In this document: positions 42,003 to 51,431 of the stretch, piece after piece | Layout: every line of letters begins with the position of its first letter | How positions within the stretch are numbered: the stretch's first letter is position 1 | Source: DASSQJ01 sp963772645 | Lineage (GTDB): Bacteria; Actinomycetota; Actinomycetes; Actinomycetales; Dermatophilaceae | Assembly (NCBI GenBank): GCA_963772645.1 | Contig: CAVYYD010000007.1 | Span: 1 to 64,000, forward strand | Reading direction: 5' to 3' | DNA length: 64,000 nucleotides | Notes under the pieces: model-generated | Told to the model about the DNA's origin: nothing | The model's database searches: none | What the model saw: only the letters and a program-made list of their open reading frames with translations | Position numbers and translations under genes: made by a program

Positions 42003-43448
42003 GCGGGCCACGACCCACGGTCGTCCTGATCGCCACGGCGCGCCCGACCTTCGCGGTCGACGTCGCGGCCCGGCGCGCCGAGCAGGCCCGCGAGCTGCTC
42101 GCCGACCTCGGGGCCGAGGTGACCGGGCCCGACGGCCTCGTGATGACCGCCGAGGACCTCGACGAGGCAGCGCGCTACCCGCTGGCCGGCGCCGACCTCG
42201 TCGTCAACGTCTGTGCCAGCTTCTCCGACGCCAGCCCGGCCCTGCGCCTCTACGCCGACCTGGAGGTGCCGGTCCTCCTCTGGTCCTTCCGTGAGCCGGG
42301 TCCGGTCGGGGACCGGCTCTGGCTCAACAGCCTGTGCGGCGCCAACCTCTTCGGCCACGCCCTCGTCGTGCACGCCGGACGGGCCCCCCGCCACCTCTAT
42401 GGCGACCCCGGGGAGCCCGCCGTGCGGGACGCCCTCAAGCAGGCCCTCGCGGGCGACCTCCCGCCGGCGCCCCCGCTCCCCGACACCGTCGGTCGACGCG
42501 AGGGTGAGTCGTCCGGGGTCGCGCGCCGGCTCGGGTCGCTGCGGGACCGGACCCTCGGGCTCGTCGGGGATGCTCCGGCGGGCTTCACACCCAGCCAGTA
42601 CGACGGCCCGCTGCTCCACGAGCTCTTCGGCATCACCGTGGAGGAGATCTCGGTGCAGGACATGTTCGGGCGGGTCTCGGCCGTCGGCGAGGCCCAGCGC
42701 GAGCGCGAGCGTCGCGACGCCGCCGCCGCTCAGCCCTCGCTCGAGGCCCTCGACCCCGCGCCAGGTCGCGCTCTCCGCCGGCATCACGTCGGCCATGCGG
42801 ACCTGGCGGGAGGACTCATCGCTGTCCGGGATGGCCATCCGCTGCTGGCCCGAGTTCCCGACCGAACTCGGCGTCTGCCCGTGCTCGTCCCTCTCCCGGC
42901 TCGCGGATGCGGGAACCCCCACGGCCTGCGAGCGGGACGTCTACGGGGCGGTGACGATGATGCTCCTGGAGGCTCTCGGCTCCGGGACCACCTACCTCGT
43001 CGACACCGTGGACCTCGATGTCGGGGCCAACGTCGTCCGGCTCTGGCACTGCGGTGCCGCCGCGACCTCGCTCGCCGCCGACCCCTCCGACGCCCGCCAG
43101 GACGTCCACTGCAACCGCAAGGTGGGCGTCGCCGGCAACTTCCCCCTTCGCACCGGGCCGGTCGTGATGGCCCGCCTGACCGAGGACCCGGCTCAGGGGG
43201 GGCTCCGTCTCCTGATCGCCTCCGGAGAGTCCCTTCCGGAGCCGAACCGGTTCCAGGGCAACACCGCCGCGGTCCGCCTCGACACCCCGGCGGAGGAGTT
43301 CGTCCAGACCCTGGTCACCGGCGGGTTCCCGCACCACACGGTTCTCGCCTGGACCGACGTACGGCCGGCCCTCCGCACCGCCGCAGACCTTCTCGGCATC
43401 CCCGTCATCGAGTTCGCCACCGCAGAGTCCACAAGGAGTGCATCATGA
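41999..43448 (+). CDS. Fucose/arabinose-isomerase-fold protein, probable sulfoquinovose isomerase; one frameshift
   Basis: From ATG 41999: PTVVLIATARPTFAVDVAAR, the first Rossmann-like half, and LHELFGITVEEISVQDMFGR. Near 42762 one surplus C shifts the frame; the second half reads ALSAGITSAMRTWREDSSLS, CWPEFPTELGVCPCSSLSRL, DAGTPTACERDVYGAVTMML and VVRLWHCGAA, typical of the L-fucose isomerase-like fold, whose Glu, Asp and His bind metal. Repaired length is about 482 residues. Placed beside YihV- and YihT-like genes it fits the isomerase used in sulfo-EMP2 pathways instead of YihS. Both ends overlap neighbours by ATGA. Confidence 0.78.
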
Positions 43449-44755
43449 ACAGCAACACCTTCGGCCAGCCCCTCAGCCGCCGCACCGCGTTCCAGCTCCT
43501 CGGCGTCGGTGGCCTGGGTGCCACCCTCGCCGCCTGTGCCGGTCCCGGCAGCACCGGCGGGGCCGCCACCTCCGCCGCCTCGGCGCCGGCGAGCGGCAAG
43601 CCGACCGGCGCCATCTCCTTCGCCCACTGGCGGGCCGAGGACAAGGACGTCTTCGCCAAGCTGATCACCGCGTTCGAGTCCGCGACACCCGGGGCGACGG
43701 TGCGGCAGGACATCTCCCCGTCCAACGACTACCAGTCCTCGGCGCTGCAGCGGATCCGCGGGGGTTCGGTCGGCGACGTCTTCACCGCCTTCCGCGGTGC
43801 ACAGTTCGTCGACATGGTCAAGGCCGGGGTGTACGCAGACATGTCGAGCCAGCCGGTGGCCCAGAACTACGAGCCGTCCCTGATCACCGCGGGCCAGCAG
43901 AACGGGACCCAGTACGGCTTCCCCTACCAGGTCGTCTTCAACATGCCCGTGACGAACGAGGACATCCTCGGAAAGGCCACGGGTGGCACCCCGCCACCGG
44001 ACTGGGACTCCTTCCTCGCCCTCTGCGAGAAGCTGAAGTCGCAGGGCCTGGTCCCGATCGCCTGGCCGGGAGGAGACCCGGGCAACGCCGGCCAGCTCTT
44101 CAACTCGATGGTCATGAACAACGCACCGAGCGACGACATGTGCGCCAAGATCGAGTCCGGCGACTACAAGTGCACCGACGACTGGTTCCTCAAGACCCTC
44201 AAGCAGTACCAACAGCTCACCCCGTACTTCCAGGCCAACTCCACCGGGACGGCCGTCGAGCCCTGCCAGCAGATCTTCGCGACCGGCAAGGCAGCGATGC
44301 TCGCGACCGGCAGCTACCACATCGCGGCGGTCCGCGCCCTCGGGGCCAAGTTCCCGATGAACGTGATCTCGCCGATCACGACGACGGCCGACAAGGCGAA
44401 GTACCAGGGGATCTACAACGCGACGTTCATCCTCGGGGTCAACAGCCAGTCCAAGCACCAGGCGGCGGCCCTGGCGTGGCTCGAGTTCCTCTCCCAGCCG
44501 AAGAACGCCGGGGAGTACGCCAACGGCACGAGCCAGCACGTCACGGTCAAGGGCGTCGACTACACCAACCCCGACCTGAAGGCGCTGGCTCCGTGGCTGC
44601 AGAAGAAGACGCTCCTGGCGCCTCGGTTCCAGTTCAACAACCTCGACATCCGCTCCGCGGTGGAGGGTGCCTGCATCGCGGTCGTCGGTGGCAAGAGCCC
44701 CGACGCCGCCGCCGCGGACGCCCAGCGCGTGGTGGACCAGCAGCGTCAGCAGTAG
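43445..44755 (+). CDS. ABC transporter sugar-binding lipoprotein
   Basis: 436 residues. An N-terminal RRTAFQLLGVGGLGATLAAC is a signal peptide with an RR pair, suggesting Tat export, ending in lipobox LAAC at about residue 31. Family 1 extracellular solute-binding fold: AISFAHWRAEDKDVFAKLIT, GDVFTAFRGAQFVDMVKAGV, YGFPYQVVFNMPVTNEDIL, FATGKAAMLATGSYHIAAVR. Predicted to capture sulfoquinovose or its glycerol glycoside outside the cell, in the role SmoF plays in Agrobacterium. ATGA overlap with the isomerase gene. Confidence 0.88.
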   Translation: MNSNTFGQPLSRRTAFQLLGVGGLGATLAACAGPGSTGGAATSAASAPASGKPTGAISFAHWRAEDKDVFAKLITAFESATPGATVRQDISPSNDYQSSALQRIRGGSVGDVFTAFRGAQFVDMVKAGVYADMSSQPVAQNYEPSLITAGQQNGTQYGFPYQVVFNMPVTNEDILGKATGGTPPPDWDSFLALCEKLKSQGLVPIAWPGGDPGNAGQLFNSMVMNNAPSDDMCAKIESGDYKCTDDWFLKTLKQYQQLTPYFQANSTGTAVEPCQQIFATGKAAMLATGSYHIAAVRALGAKFPMNVISPITTTADKAKYQGIYNATFILGVNSQSKHQAAALAWLEFLSQPKNAGEYANGTSQHVTVKGVDYTNPDLKALAPWLQKKTLLAPRFQFNNLDIRSAVEGACIAVVGGKSPDAAAADAQRVVDQQRQQ

Positions 44756-44765
44756 GAGTGCGGAG

Positions 44766-45719
44766 ATGGCCGACATCCTCGAGGACAAGGGCCCACGGAC
44801 CACCGGCGGCGCCGTGCGCGCGCGGCGCCGCCGGACGTCGCGGGCGACCCGAGTCCACCCGGCACTGTGGTTGTTCCCGGTCCCGGCGCTGGTGCTCTAC
44901 GCGATCTTCTTCGCCGGGCCGACGGTCCAGGCGTTCCAGTACTCGGTCACCGACTGGGACGGCTTCAGTGCCGCGTACCAGAACCTGGGAGCGACGAACT
45001 TCTCGAACATCGCGACCAACGACGACCTCTTCCGGGGCGCCCTGACGAACAACCTCAAGTTCCTCCTCGTCGTCGTCATCGCCCAGACCGTCCTCTCGCT
45101 CCTCCTCGCGTTGCTGCTGCAGCGCAACTCCCGCTCCTCCACGACCCTGCGCGCGCTGTTCTTCCTCCCGGCGATCCTGTCGTCGGTCTCGGTCGCCTTC
45201 GTCTGGAAGTTCATGTACGACCCCAACTTCGGGCTCATCAACCAGGTGCTCGGCGGGGTGGGGCTGGGAGGGCTCAAGAGCAGCTTCCTCGGCAACGGCG
45301 CGACCGCGATCTACTGGGTGGCGATCGCCCAGGTGTGGGCCCACGCCGGCCAGCTGATGGTGATCTTCGTCGCCGGGCTGCAGCAGATCCCCGAGGAGCT
45401 CTACGAGTCGGCGGCCCTCGACGGCGCGAGCCAGTGGCAGCGGTTCCGCTACGTCACCTGGCCGCTCATCGCGCCGGCCACGGCGATCGTCGTCGCGTAC
45501 ACGACGATCCAGTCGTTCAAGGCCTTCGACCTCATCCTGGGCCTGGGCGGAAACCCGCCCAAGAGCTCCCTCGACATCCTCTCCACCCGCATCTACACGA
45601 CCTTCACCAACTCGCGGTTCGGCTACGCCGCAGCGGAGTCCGTGGTGTTCATGGTCATCATCGCCCTCGTCAGCTTCCTGCAGCGCAGGGCCGTGCGGCT
45701 CACCCAGCGCGGCGTGTGA
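44766..45719 (+). CDS. ABC transporter permease (MalF-like)
   Basis: 317 residues, six helices after a basic N-terminus. First helix LWLFPVPALVLYAIFFAGP; the cytoplasmic EAA loop that docks the ATPase is EELYESAALDGASQWQRFRY followed by VTWPLIAP. The last helices end FMVIIALVSFLQRRAVRLTQ. Forms a heterodimer with the next gene. No ATPase gene is present in the operon; actinobacterial sugar importers commonly share an MsiK-type ATPase encoded elsewhere. Confidence 0.9.
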   Translation: MADILEDKGPRTTGGAVRARRRRTSRATRVHPALWLFPVPALVLYAIFFAGPTVQAFQYSVTDWDGFSAAYQNLGATNFSNIATNDDLFRGALTNNLKFLLVVVIAQTVLSLLLALLLQRNSRSSTTLRALFFLPAILSSVSVAFVWKFMYDPNFGLINQVLGGVGLGGLKSSFLGNGATAIYWVAIAQVWAHAGQLMVIFVAGLQQIPEELYESAALDGASQWQRFRYVTWPLIAPATAIVVAYTTIQSFKAFDLILGLGGNPPKSSLDILSTRIYTTFTNSRFGYAAAESVVFMVIIALVSFLQRRAVRLTQRGV

Positions 45720-45732
45720 AAGGAGCCCCGCC

Positions 45733-46548
45733 ATGACTGGTTCTCTGAGCCGACGCCTCGTCCTCGGCATCTACGCCGCGGTCATCATCGTGCCCCTCGT
45801 CGTCGTCCTGAGCGGTTCGTTCAAGACGACGCAGCAGCTGTTCCAGTCGCCGTTCGGGCCGCCCTCCTCCTTGGCGCCGACGAACTACCGGACGGTGCTC
45901 ACCGACGCCAGCATGGCGACGGCGTTCGTCAACAGCGCCGTCGTGACGGGGGCGGCCGTGGCCCTGACCCTGGCCATCGGCAGCCTCGCCTCGTACGGTC
46001 TCGCGCGGATCCCGGGGTGGCGCGGCTGGACGCTCTACGGCTTCCTCGTCCTCGGGATGGCCGTCCCGGCGCAGTCGAACATGATCCCCCAGTACGTCCT
46101 CTTCCAGAACCTCGGGCTGCTCGACAGCCGTCGTCGGCCTCATCCTCATCGAGATCGTCGCCACGATGCCGGTCGCGGTGTTCATCATGACCGGGTTCAT
46201 GCGCACCCTGCCGCGTGAGCTCTTCGAGGCGGGCCTGGTCGACGGCGCCGGGCCCTGGCGGACGTACCGTTCGATCGCGCTGCCGGTCTCCCTGCCCTCG
46301 CTCGCCGCCACCGCGATCTTCCTCTTCGTCATCCAGTGGAACGACCTGCTCTACCCGCTGCTGTTCATCCACGACCCGTCGAAGGCCACCCTGCCCCTGG
46401 CGCTGCTGAACTTCCAGGGCGAGTTCCTGACCAACTACCCGCTGCTGTTCACCGGTGTCATCGTCGCCTCGCGCCGCTCGTCATCGCCTACGTCTTCCTC
46501 CAGCGCTACTTCGTCGCGGGGATGACCGCCGGTTCCGTGAAGGGATGA
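45733..46548 (+). CDS. ABC transporter permease (MalG-like), two frameshifts in this sequence
   Basis: From ATG 45733: IYAAVIIVPLVVVLSGSFKT as first helix and LYGFLVLGMAVPAQSNMIPQ. After LLDS near 46126 one surplus C shifts the frame; it continues IEIVATMPVAVFIMTGFMRT and the EAA loop RELFEAGLVDGAGPWRTYRS. Near 46472 one lost G shifts it back and it ends PLVIAYVFLQRYFVAGMTAG with SVKG. Repaired, it is a normal permease of about 271 residues with no missing part. The stop overlaps the glycosidase start as ATGA. Confidence 0.8.
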
Positions 46549-48880
46549 CCACCCCGATGGCCGACACCCAGCTCCTGCGGCGCGTCCGTGGGGTGCACGT
46601 GGCGCCCGACGCCTCGAGCGTGCTCCTGGACGTCGACGCGATCCGGGGCGTCCAGCTCGGGATCATGCCCGGCTGGCTCACGGGGGAGCCCCCCGAGGAG
46701 CAGGGGGTCGAGACCGGGATGCCGAACCTGCCGTCCCTCGACCTGCCGTCGACGGAGCGGACCCCGTACGCACTGCGGGTCACCGCACCCGCTCCCGGAA
46801 CGCTGCGGCTCACCCTCGCGCCGTCGCGCTCGGGCGTGCTGGAGGACGACGGCACCGGCCTGGGCATCGTCACCGAGGCGGAACCCGCGCCGCACGCCCT
46901 GGCCGTCGAGGACGGCGAGCACGAGGTCGTGCTCACCGGCGACGGGGTGCGGCTGCGGGTCGGTCGCCATCCCTTCACGGTCACCGTCGAGGACGCCCGC
47001 ACCGGCGCGGTCGTCCTGCCGGCTCGGCGCACCGACTGCGGCAGGTCGCCGGGCTCATGATGGCGCCGACGGCCCTCGCCGACGGCACCGGGCTGACGAT
47101 GAACCTCGAGCTGGCGCCCGGCGAGGACGTCCTCGGGCTTCGGCGAGCAGTTCGGTCGGCTCGTCAAGAACGGCCAACGCCTGGTGCTGCGCAGCGAGGA
47201 CGCCTGTGGGACGGGCACCGGCCTGGCGTACAAGCCGGTGCCGGTCTGGCACTCCACGGCCGGCTACACCGGCTTCCTGAACACCGGCGCCGTCGTCACG
47301 GCGGACGTCGGGCACCGCCGTCCTTCCGTCCTGGGCCTCACCGTGGCCGACGAGGCGCTCGACCTGTACGTCGTGGCAGGCGGGACCCCCAAGCGACGGC
47401 TGACCGCGTACACCTCGCTCACCGGCCGCCCCGAGGTGCCCCCGTTCTGGGCCTTCGGCTACTGGATGGGCCGGTGCCGGTACCACGACCGGCGAGGAGA
47501 TGCTCGAGGTCGCCCGCACGATGCGCCGCGCATGAAGTCCCGCTGGACGTCCTCCACCTCGACCCCGACTGGCTCGTCGTCGACCGGCTCAACTGCGACT
47601 TCATCTGGAACGAGCAGCCGTTTCGGGGACCGTCGAGCGTTCGTCGAGGCCCTCGAGGAGCGAGTCGGTACGGCTCTCGGTGTGGGAGCTGCCCTACCTC
47701 GACCCGGCGAGCCCACGCTTCGCCGAGGCCGAGGAGAAGGGCTTCCTCGTGCGGCGTCGCGGACGGCACCTCGCGGCGATCCAGAAGACCCCGACCCCGG
47801 ACGGCCGGATGCGGGCCCTGGTCGACTTCACCAACCCGGACGCCGCGACCTGGTGGCAGGAGATGCACCGGGAGTTCCTGGAGGACGGGGTCGCGGTGTT
47901 CAAGACGGACTTCGGTGAGGCGCTGCCCGACGACGTGCGCCCTCCATGACGGCACCCCCGCCCACCAGGCGCACAACCTCTACCCGCTCCGGTACAACCG
48001 GACCGTGAGCGAGGCCATCCGGCGCTTCACCGGCCGGGCCCCACTCGTCTGGGGCCGCAGCGGCTGGGCCGGGTCGCAGCGCTACCCCGGACAGTGGGGC
48101 GGCGACGCGGAGTCCACGGTCGTGGGCATGCAGGCCACCGTCCGCGGCGGGCTGTCCTACGCCGTCAGCGCGCCGGGGTTCTGGAGCCACGACATCGGCG
48201 GGTTCTTCGGGCCGGAGCTGACCCCCGGGCTCTACGTGCGGTGGACCCAGATGGGGGCCCTCTCGCCGTTGATGCGGGCCCACGGACTTCGCCCGCGGGA
48301 GCCCTGGGCCTTCGGCGACGAGGCGCTCGAGGCCGCCCGGCGGTGGGTGCGGCTGCGGTACGCCCTGCTCCCCACGCTGTGGCAGGTCGCGCACGAGTCG
48401 GCCGCCCACGGCTGGCCGGTCATGCGGCCGGTCGGCCTGGAGTTCCCCGACGACCCGGTCGCCTCGACCATCGACGACGCGTTCATGGTGGGTTCCGACC
48501 TGCTGGTCGTCCCGGTGTTCGACGACGGCACGGCGCCGGTGCGCCGGCGCTTCTACGTGCCGGCCGGCACCTGGCACGACATCGTGACCGGGGCCCGCTA
48601 CACCGGGCCCGGGTTCCACGAGGCCACGCTCGCCCTCGACGAGATGCCCGTCCTCGCCCGTGACGGAGCGCTCGTGCCGCGTGTCGAGGTGGACGCGCAG
48701 GTCCGTCGCACCGACGACCTCATCGGCCGGGAGTGGACCCTGCACGTGTTCGGGGACGCGGCCGGCGAGCACACCCTCGTCGGGTTCGACGGGAGGCCGC
48801 TGCGGATCTCCGTCTCCGGGGACGTCGCGGACGTCGAGGGCAGCCAAGCGGTCGCGGCAGGTGTCGTCCAGCATGGCTGA
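46545..48880 (+). CDS. GH31 glycoside hydrolase, about seven frameshifts in this sequence
   Basis: Read across frames from ATG 46545: an N-terminal beta domain, LVKNGQRLVLRSEDACGTGT, the (beta/alpha)8 barrel with VLHLDPDWLVVDRLNCDFIW, LSVWELPYLDPASPRFAEAE, the nucleophile in VFKTDFGEALPDDV (Asp near 47908), GRSGWAGSQRYPGQWGGDAE with acid/base Asp near 48104, and FWSHDIGGFFG. Shifts lie near 47035, 47135, 47490, 47530, 47620, 47665 and 47942. Repaired length is about 778 residues. KTDFGE and WGGD resemble YicI-type alpha-xylosidases more than the sulfoquinovosidase YihQ. Probably releases the sugar taken up by this operon. Confidence 0.8.
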
Positions 48881-49973
48881 GCGGTGGGCAGACCTGGCCG
48901 GGCAGCTGCGGGCCCTCGCCTCCATGGCAGGTGCCGCTGGGGTCGAGCGCATCGTCATCCGGCAGCCGGCCACGCTCGCGTGGCTCCTCGGTGCCCGGGT
49001 CCACGTCCCGCAGACGCTCGACACCGCCTGCCTCGACGTGGTCGTCGAGCCCGCCGGCACGGACGGCCCCCACGGGCTGACCGTCGTGACGAACGCGATC
49101 GAGGCTCCACGGCTGCTGGACACCGAGCTGGCGGGACTGCCGGCGTCGTGGGACGTCGTCCCGTGGTGGGAGCCGAGAGAGACGAGGCTGCCCACCGGGC
49201 CGCGGACCGGCAGCGACCGGCCACGGGGCTCCGACGTCGACCTCTCCGCCGAGCTCGCCGCGGTTCGCCGGGTGCTCACCCCCCGCCAGCAGGGGCTGCT
49301 GGCCGATGTGGCGCGGGACGCAGCCGCCGCAGCGACCCGCGCAGCGCACCGGGTCACGCCGGCCCACGACGAGTACGCCGCGGCCGGAGTCCTGGCGGAC
49401 GAGCTCCTCGGGGCGGGCCTCGACCCCGTCGTCCTCATGGTCGCCGGCGGAGACCGGGGTGGCCGGCACCGTCACCCACTGCCCACGATGGCGCCGGTGG
49501 GGGAGCGCGCCATGCTCGTCTGCTGTGCACGGCGCGACGGGCTGGTCGCGAGCGTCACCCGGTTCGTCGTCTTCACCCCACTCGACGCGGCTGACCGGGA
49601 GGGCTACCGGCGGCTCCTGGAGGTCGAGCGGTCCTTCCTCGACGAGTCCCGGCCGGGGGCCCGGCTCGGCGACGTCGTGACCGCCGGCACCGTCGCCTAC
49701 GCCGCCGCAGGGCTGGAGCCGGAGGAGTGGCACCGCCACCACCAAGGGGGGATCACGGGCTGGCAGCCGCGGGAGTTCCCCGCGCACCCCGGCACCGAGC
49801 TTCGGCTCGCCGCCGGCATGGCGGTCGCCTGGAACCCGAACTCGGCCCGGTGGAAGGTCGAGGACACCGCCCTCGTCGAGGACGACGGACCCCGGCTCCT
49901 CGTGGAGGATCCGGACTGGCCCACGCTCACGGTCGGCGGTCGGCGCCGGCCGGACGTGCTCGACCGCAGCTGA
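48873..49973 (+). CDS. M24-fold (creatinase/aminopeptidase P-like) protein with degenerate metal site
   Basis: 366 residues. N-terminal creatinase-type domain with ERIVIRQPATLAWLLGARVH and a C-terminal pita-bread domain. In active M24 enzymes two Asp, one His and two Glu hold two metals. Here the first Asp region reads VCCARRDGLVASVTRFVVF with both Asp positions lost, the His region HRHHQGGITGW is kept, the first Glu region reads AVAWNPNSARW with Asn instead, and only WKVEDTALV keeps Glu. It is therefore unlikely to be a metallopeptidase. It overlaps the GH31 gene by eight bases and sits tightly in the operon. Role unknown. Confidence 0.75.
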   Translation: MAERWADLAGQLRALASMAGAAGVERIVIRQPATLAWLLGARVHVPQTLDTACLDVVVEPAGTDGPHGLTVVTNAIEAPRLLDTELAGLPASWDVVPWWEPRETRLPTGPRTGSDRPRGSDVDLSAELAAVRRVLTPRQQGLLADVARDAAAAATRAAHRVTPAHDEYAAAGVLADELLGAGLDPVVLMVAGGDRGGRHRHPLPTMAPVGERAMLVCCARRDGLVASVTRFVVFTPLDAADREGYRRLLEVERSFLDESRPGARLGDVVTAGTVAYAAAGLEPEEWHRHHQGGITGWQPREFPAHPGTELRLAAGMAVAWNPNSARWKVEDTALVEDDGPRLLVEDPDWPTLTVGGRRRPDVLDRS

Positions 49974-49987
49974 CCAAGGAGGACATC

Positions 49988-51429
49988 GTGACCGATCCAA
50001 CCGCGGCCGTCGCCGGACACCTCATCGCCGGACGGTGGGAGGTTCCCGAGGACACGCGCGTGGTGCGCAACCCCGCCGACGGCTCGCTCGCCGGCTCGGT
50101 CGCGTGGGGTACGCCCGGGGACGCGCGCCGTGCGGGCGACGCGGCGGCCGCCGCGTTCGAGACCTGGGCCGCTCGACCCCCGCGCGCCCGGGCCGACGTC
50201 CTGCGCATCGCGGGCGAGCTGATCGCGGAGCGCGCCGAGGCCATCGGGCGGCTGTTGGCCGTCGAGGCGGGCAAGCGGCTGCCCGAGGCCATCGGCGAGG
50301 TGACCTTCTCCGCCGAGTACTTCCGCTGGTTCGCCGAGGAGGCCCGCCGGCCGGACGGCCACGTGGTGCCCCACGAGGTCCCGGGCCGCCGGCACCTGAC
50401 ACTCCACCGCCCCGTCGGCGTCGTCGCCTCGCTGACGCCGTGGAACTTCCCCTGCTCCATCCAGGCCCGCAAGCTCGCACCGGCACTCGCGGCCGGGTGC
50501 ACGGTCGTCGCCAGGGTGTCGGAGAAGGCTCCCCTGGCGGTGACCGAGCTGATCCGCGTGCCTCGTCGACGCCGGCCTCCCGCAGGGGGTCGTCAACCTC
50601 GTCCACGGCCCCGCCCGTGAGCTGACCTCGACCCTGCTGCGGCATCCGCGCGGTGCGGGCCGTCAGCTTCACCGGGTCGACGCGGGTGGGCCGCGAGATC
50701 ATGGCCGTCGCCGCGGAGCGCGTCGTGCGGCCGCTGCTCGAGCTCGGGGGTGACGCCGCGTTCATCGTCTTCGACGACGCCGACCTCGACGCCGCCGTCG
50801 AGGGCGCGCTGCTCGCCAAGTTCCGCAACACCGGTCAGTCGTGCATCGCCGCCAACCGCTTCATCGTCCACGAACGCGTCTACGACGAGTTCACCGCGCG
50901 CCTCGTCGAGGCGGTCGACCGGATGACCGTCGGCGACGGTCTCGCCGACCCGTGCCCCGACCTCGGGCCGGTGATCGACGAGGACCGGGCCGCCGCGGTC
51001 GGCGGGATGGTCCAGGAGGCGCTCGACGCGGGTGCCACCCGGCTCACCCGGTCCTTCGACCTTCCCGACCACGGCGCCTACGTCGCTCCGACGTTGCTCG
51101 CCGACGTGCCGTCGACGGCCGCGCTCGGGTGCGAGGAGGTCTTCGGACCAGCCGCGGCCATCTTCCGGTTCAGGGACGAGGAGGAAGCCCTCGCCCTGGC
51201 GAACTCGACGGAGATGGGGCTCGCGGGCTACTTCTGGTCCCGCGACGTGGGCCGGATCTGGCGCGTCGCGGACCACCTCCAGGTGGGCATCGTCGGCGCC
51301 AACACCCCCTTGCCGAGCGTCGTGTTCGCGCCGATGGGTGGGGTCAAGCAGTCCGGCCTGGGGCGTGAGGGCGGCGCTGCCGGGCTCGAGGAGTTCCAGG
51401 ACCTGCGGTACGTCGCGCTGGGGCTGTGA
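49988..51429 (+). CDS. Aldehyde dehydrogenase, probable sulfolactaldehyde dehydrogenase; two frameshifts
   Basis: From GTG 49988 (AAGGAGGA upstream): ALDH fold with RHLTLHRPVGVVASLTPWNF, then a surplus C near 50561 and a surplus G near 50650 shift the frame. It continues VSFTGSTRVGREIM, LLELGGDAAFIVFDDADL with the catalytic Glu, and KFRNTGQSCIAANRFIVHER with the catalytic Cys, to FAPMGGVKQSGLGREGG. Repaired length is about 479 residues. The cofactor Lys of KPS motifs is Arg here (VVARVSEKAP). GabD-like; in this operon it would oxidise sulfolactaldehyde to sulfolactate. Confidence 0.82.
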
Positions 51430-51431
51430 GC

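Noticed and set aside
46545..48880. Naming the GH31 gene yihQ
   Set aside because: Active-site contexts differ from YihQ, and frameshifts prevent checking the sulfonate-binding residues reliably.
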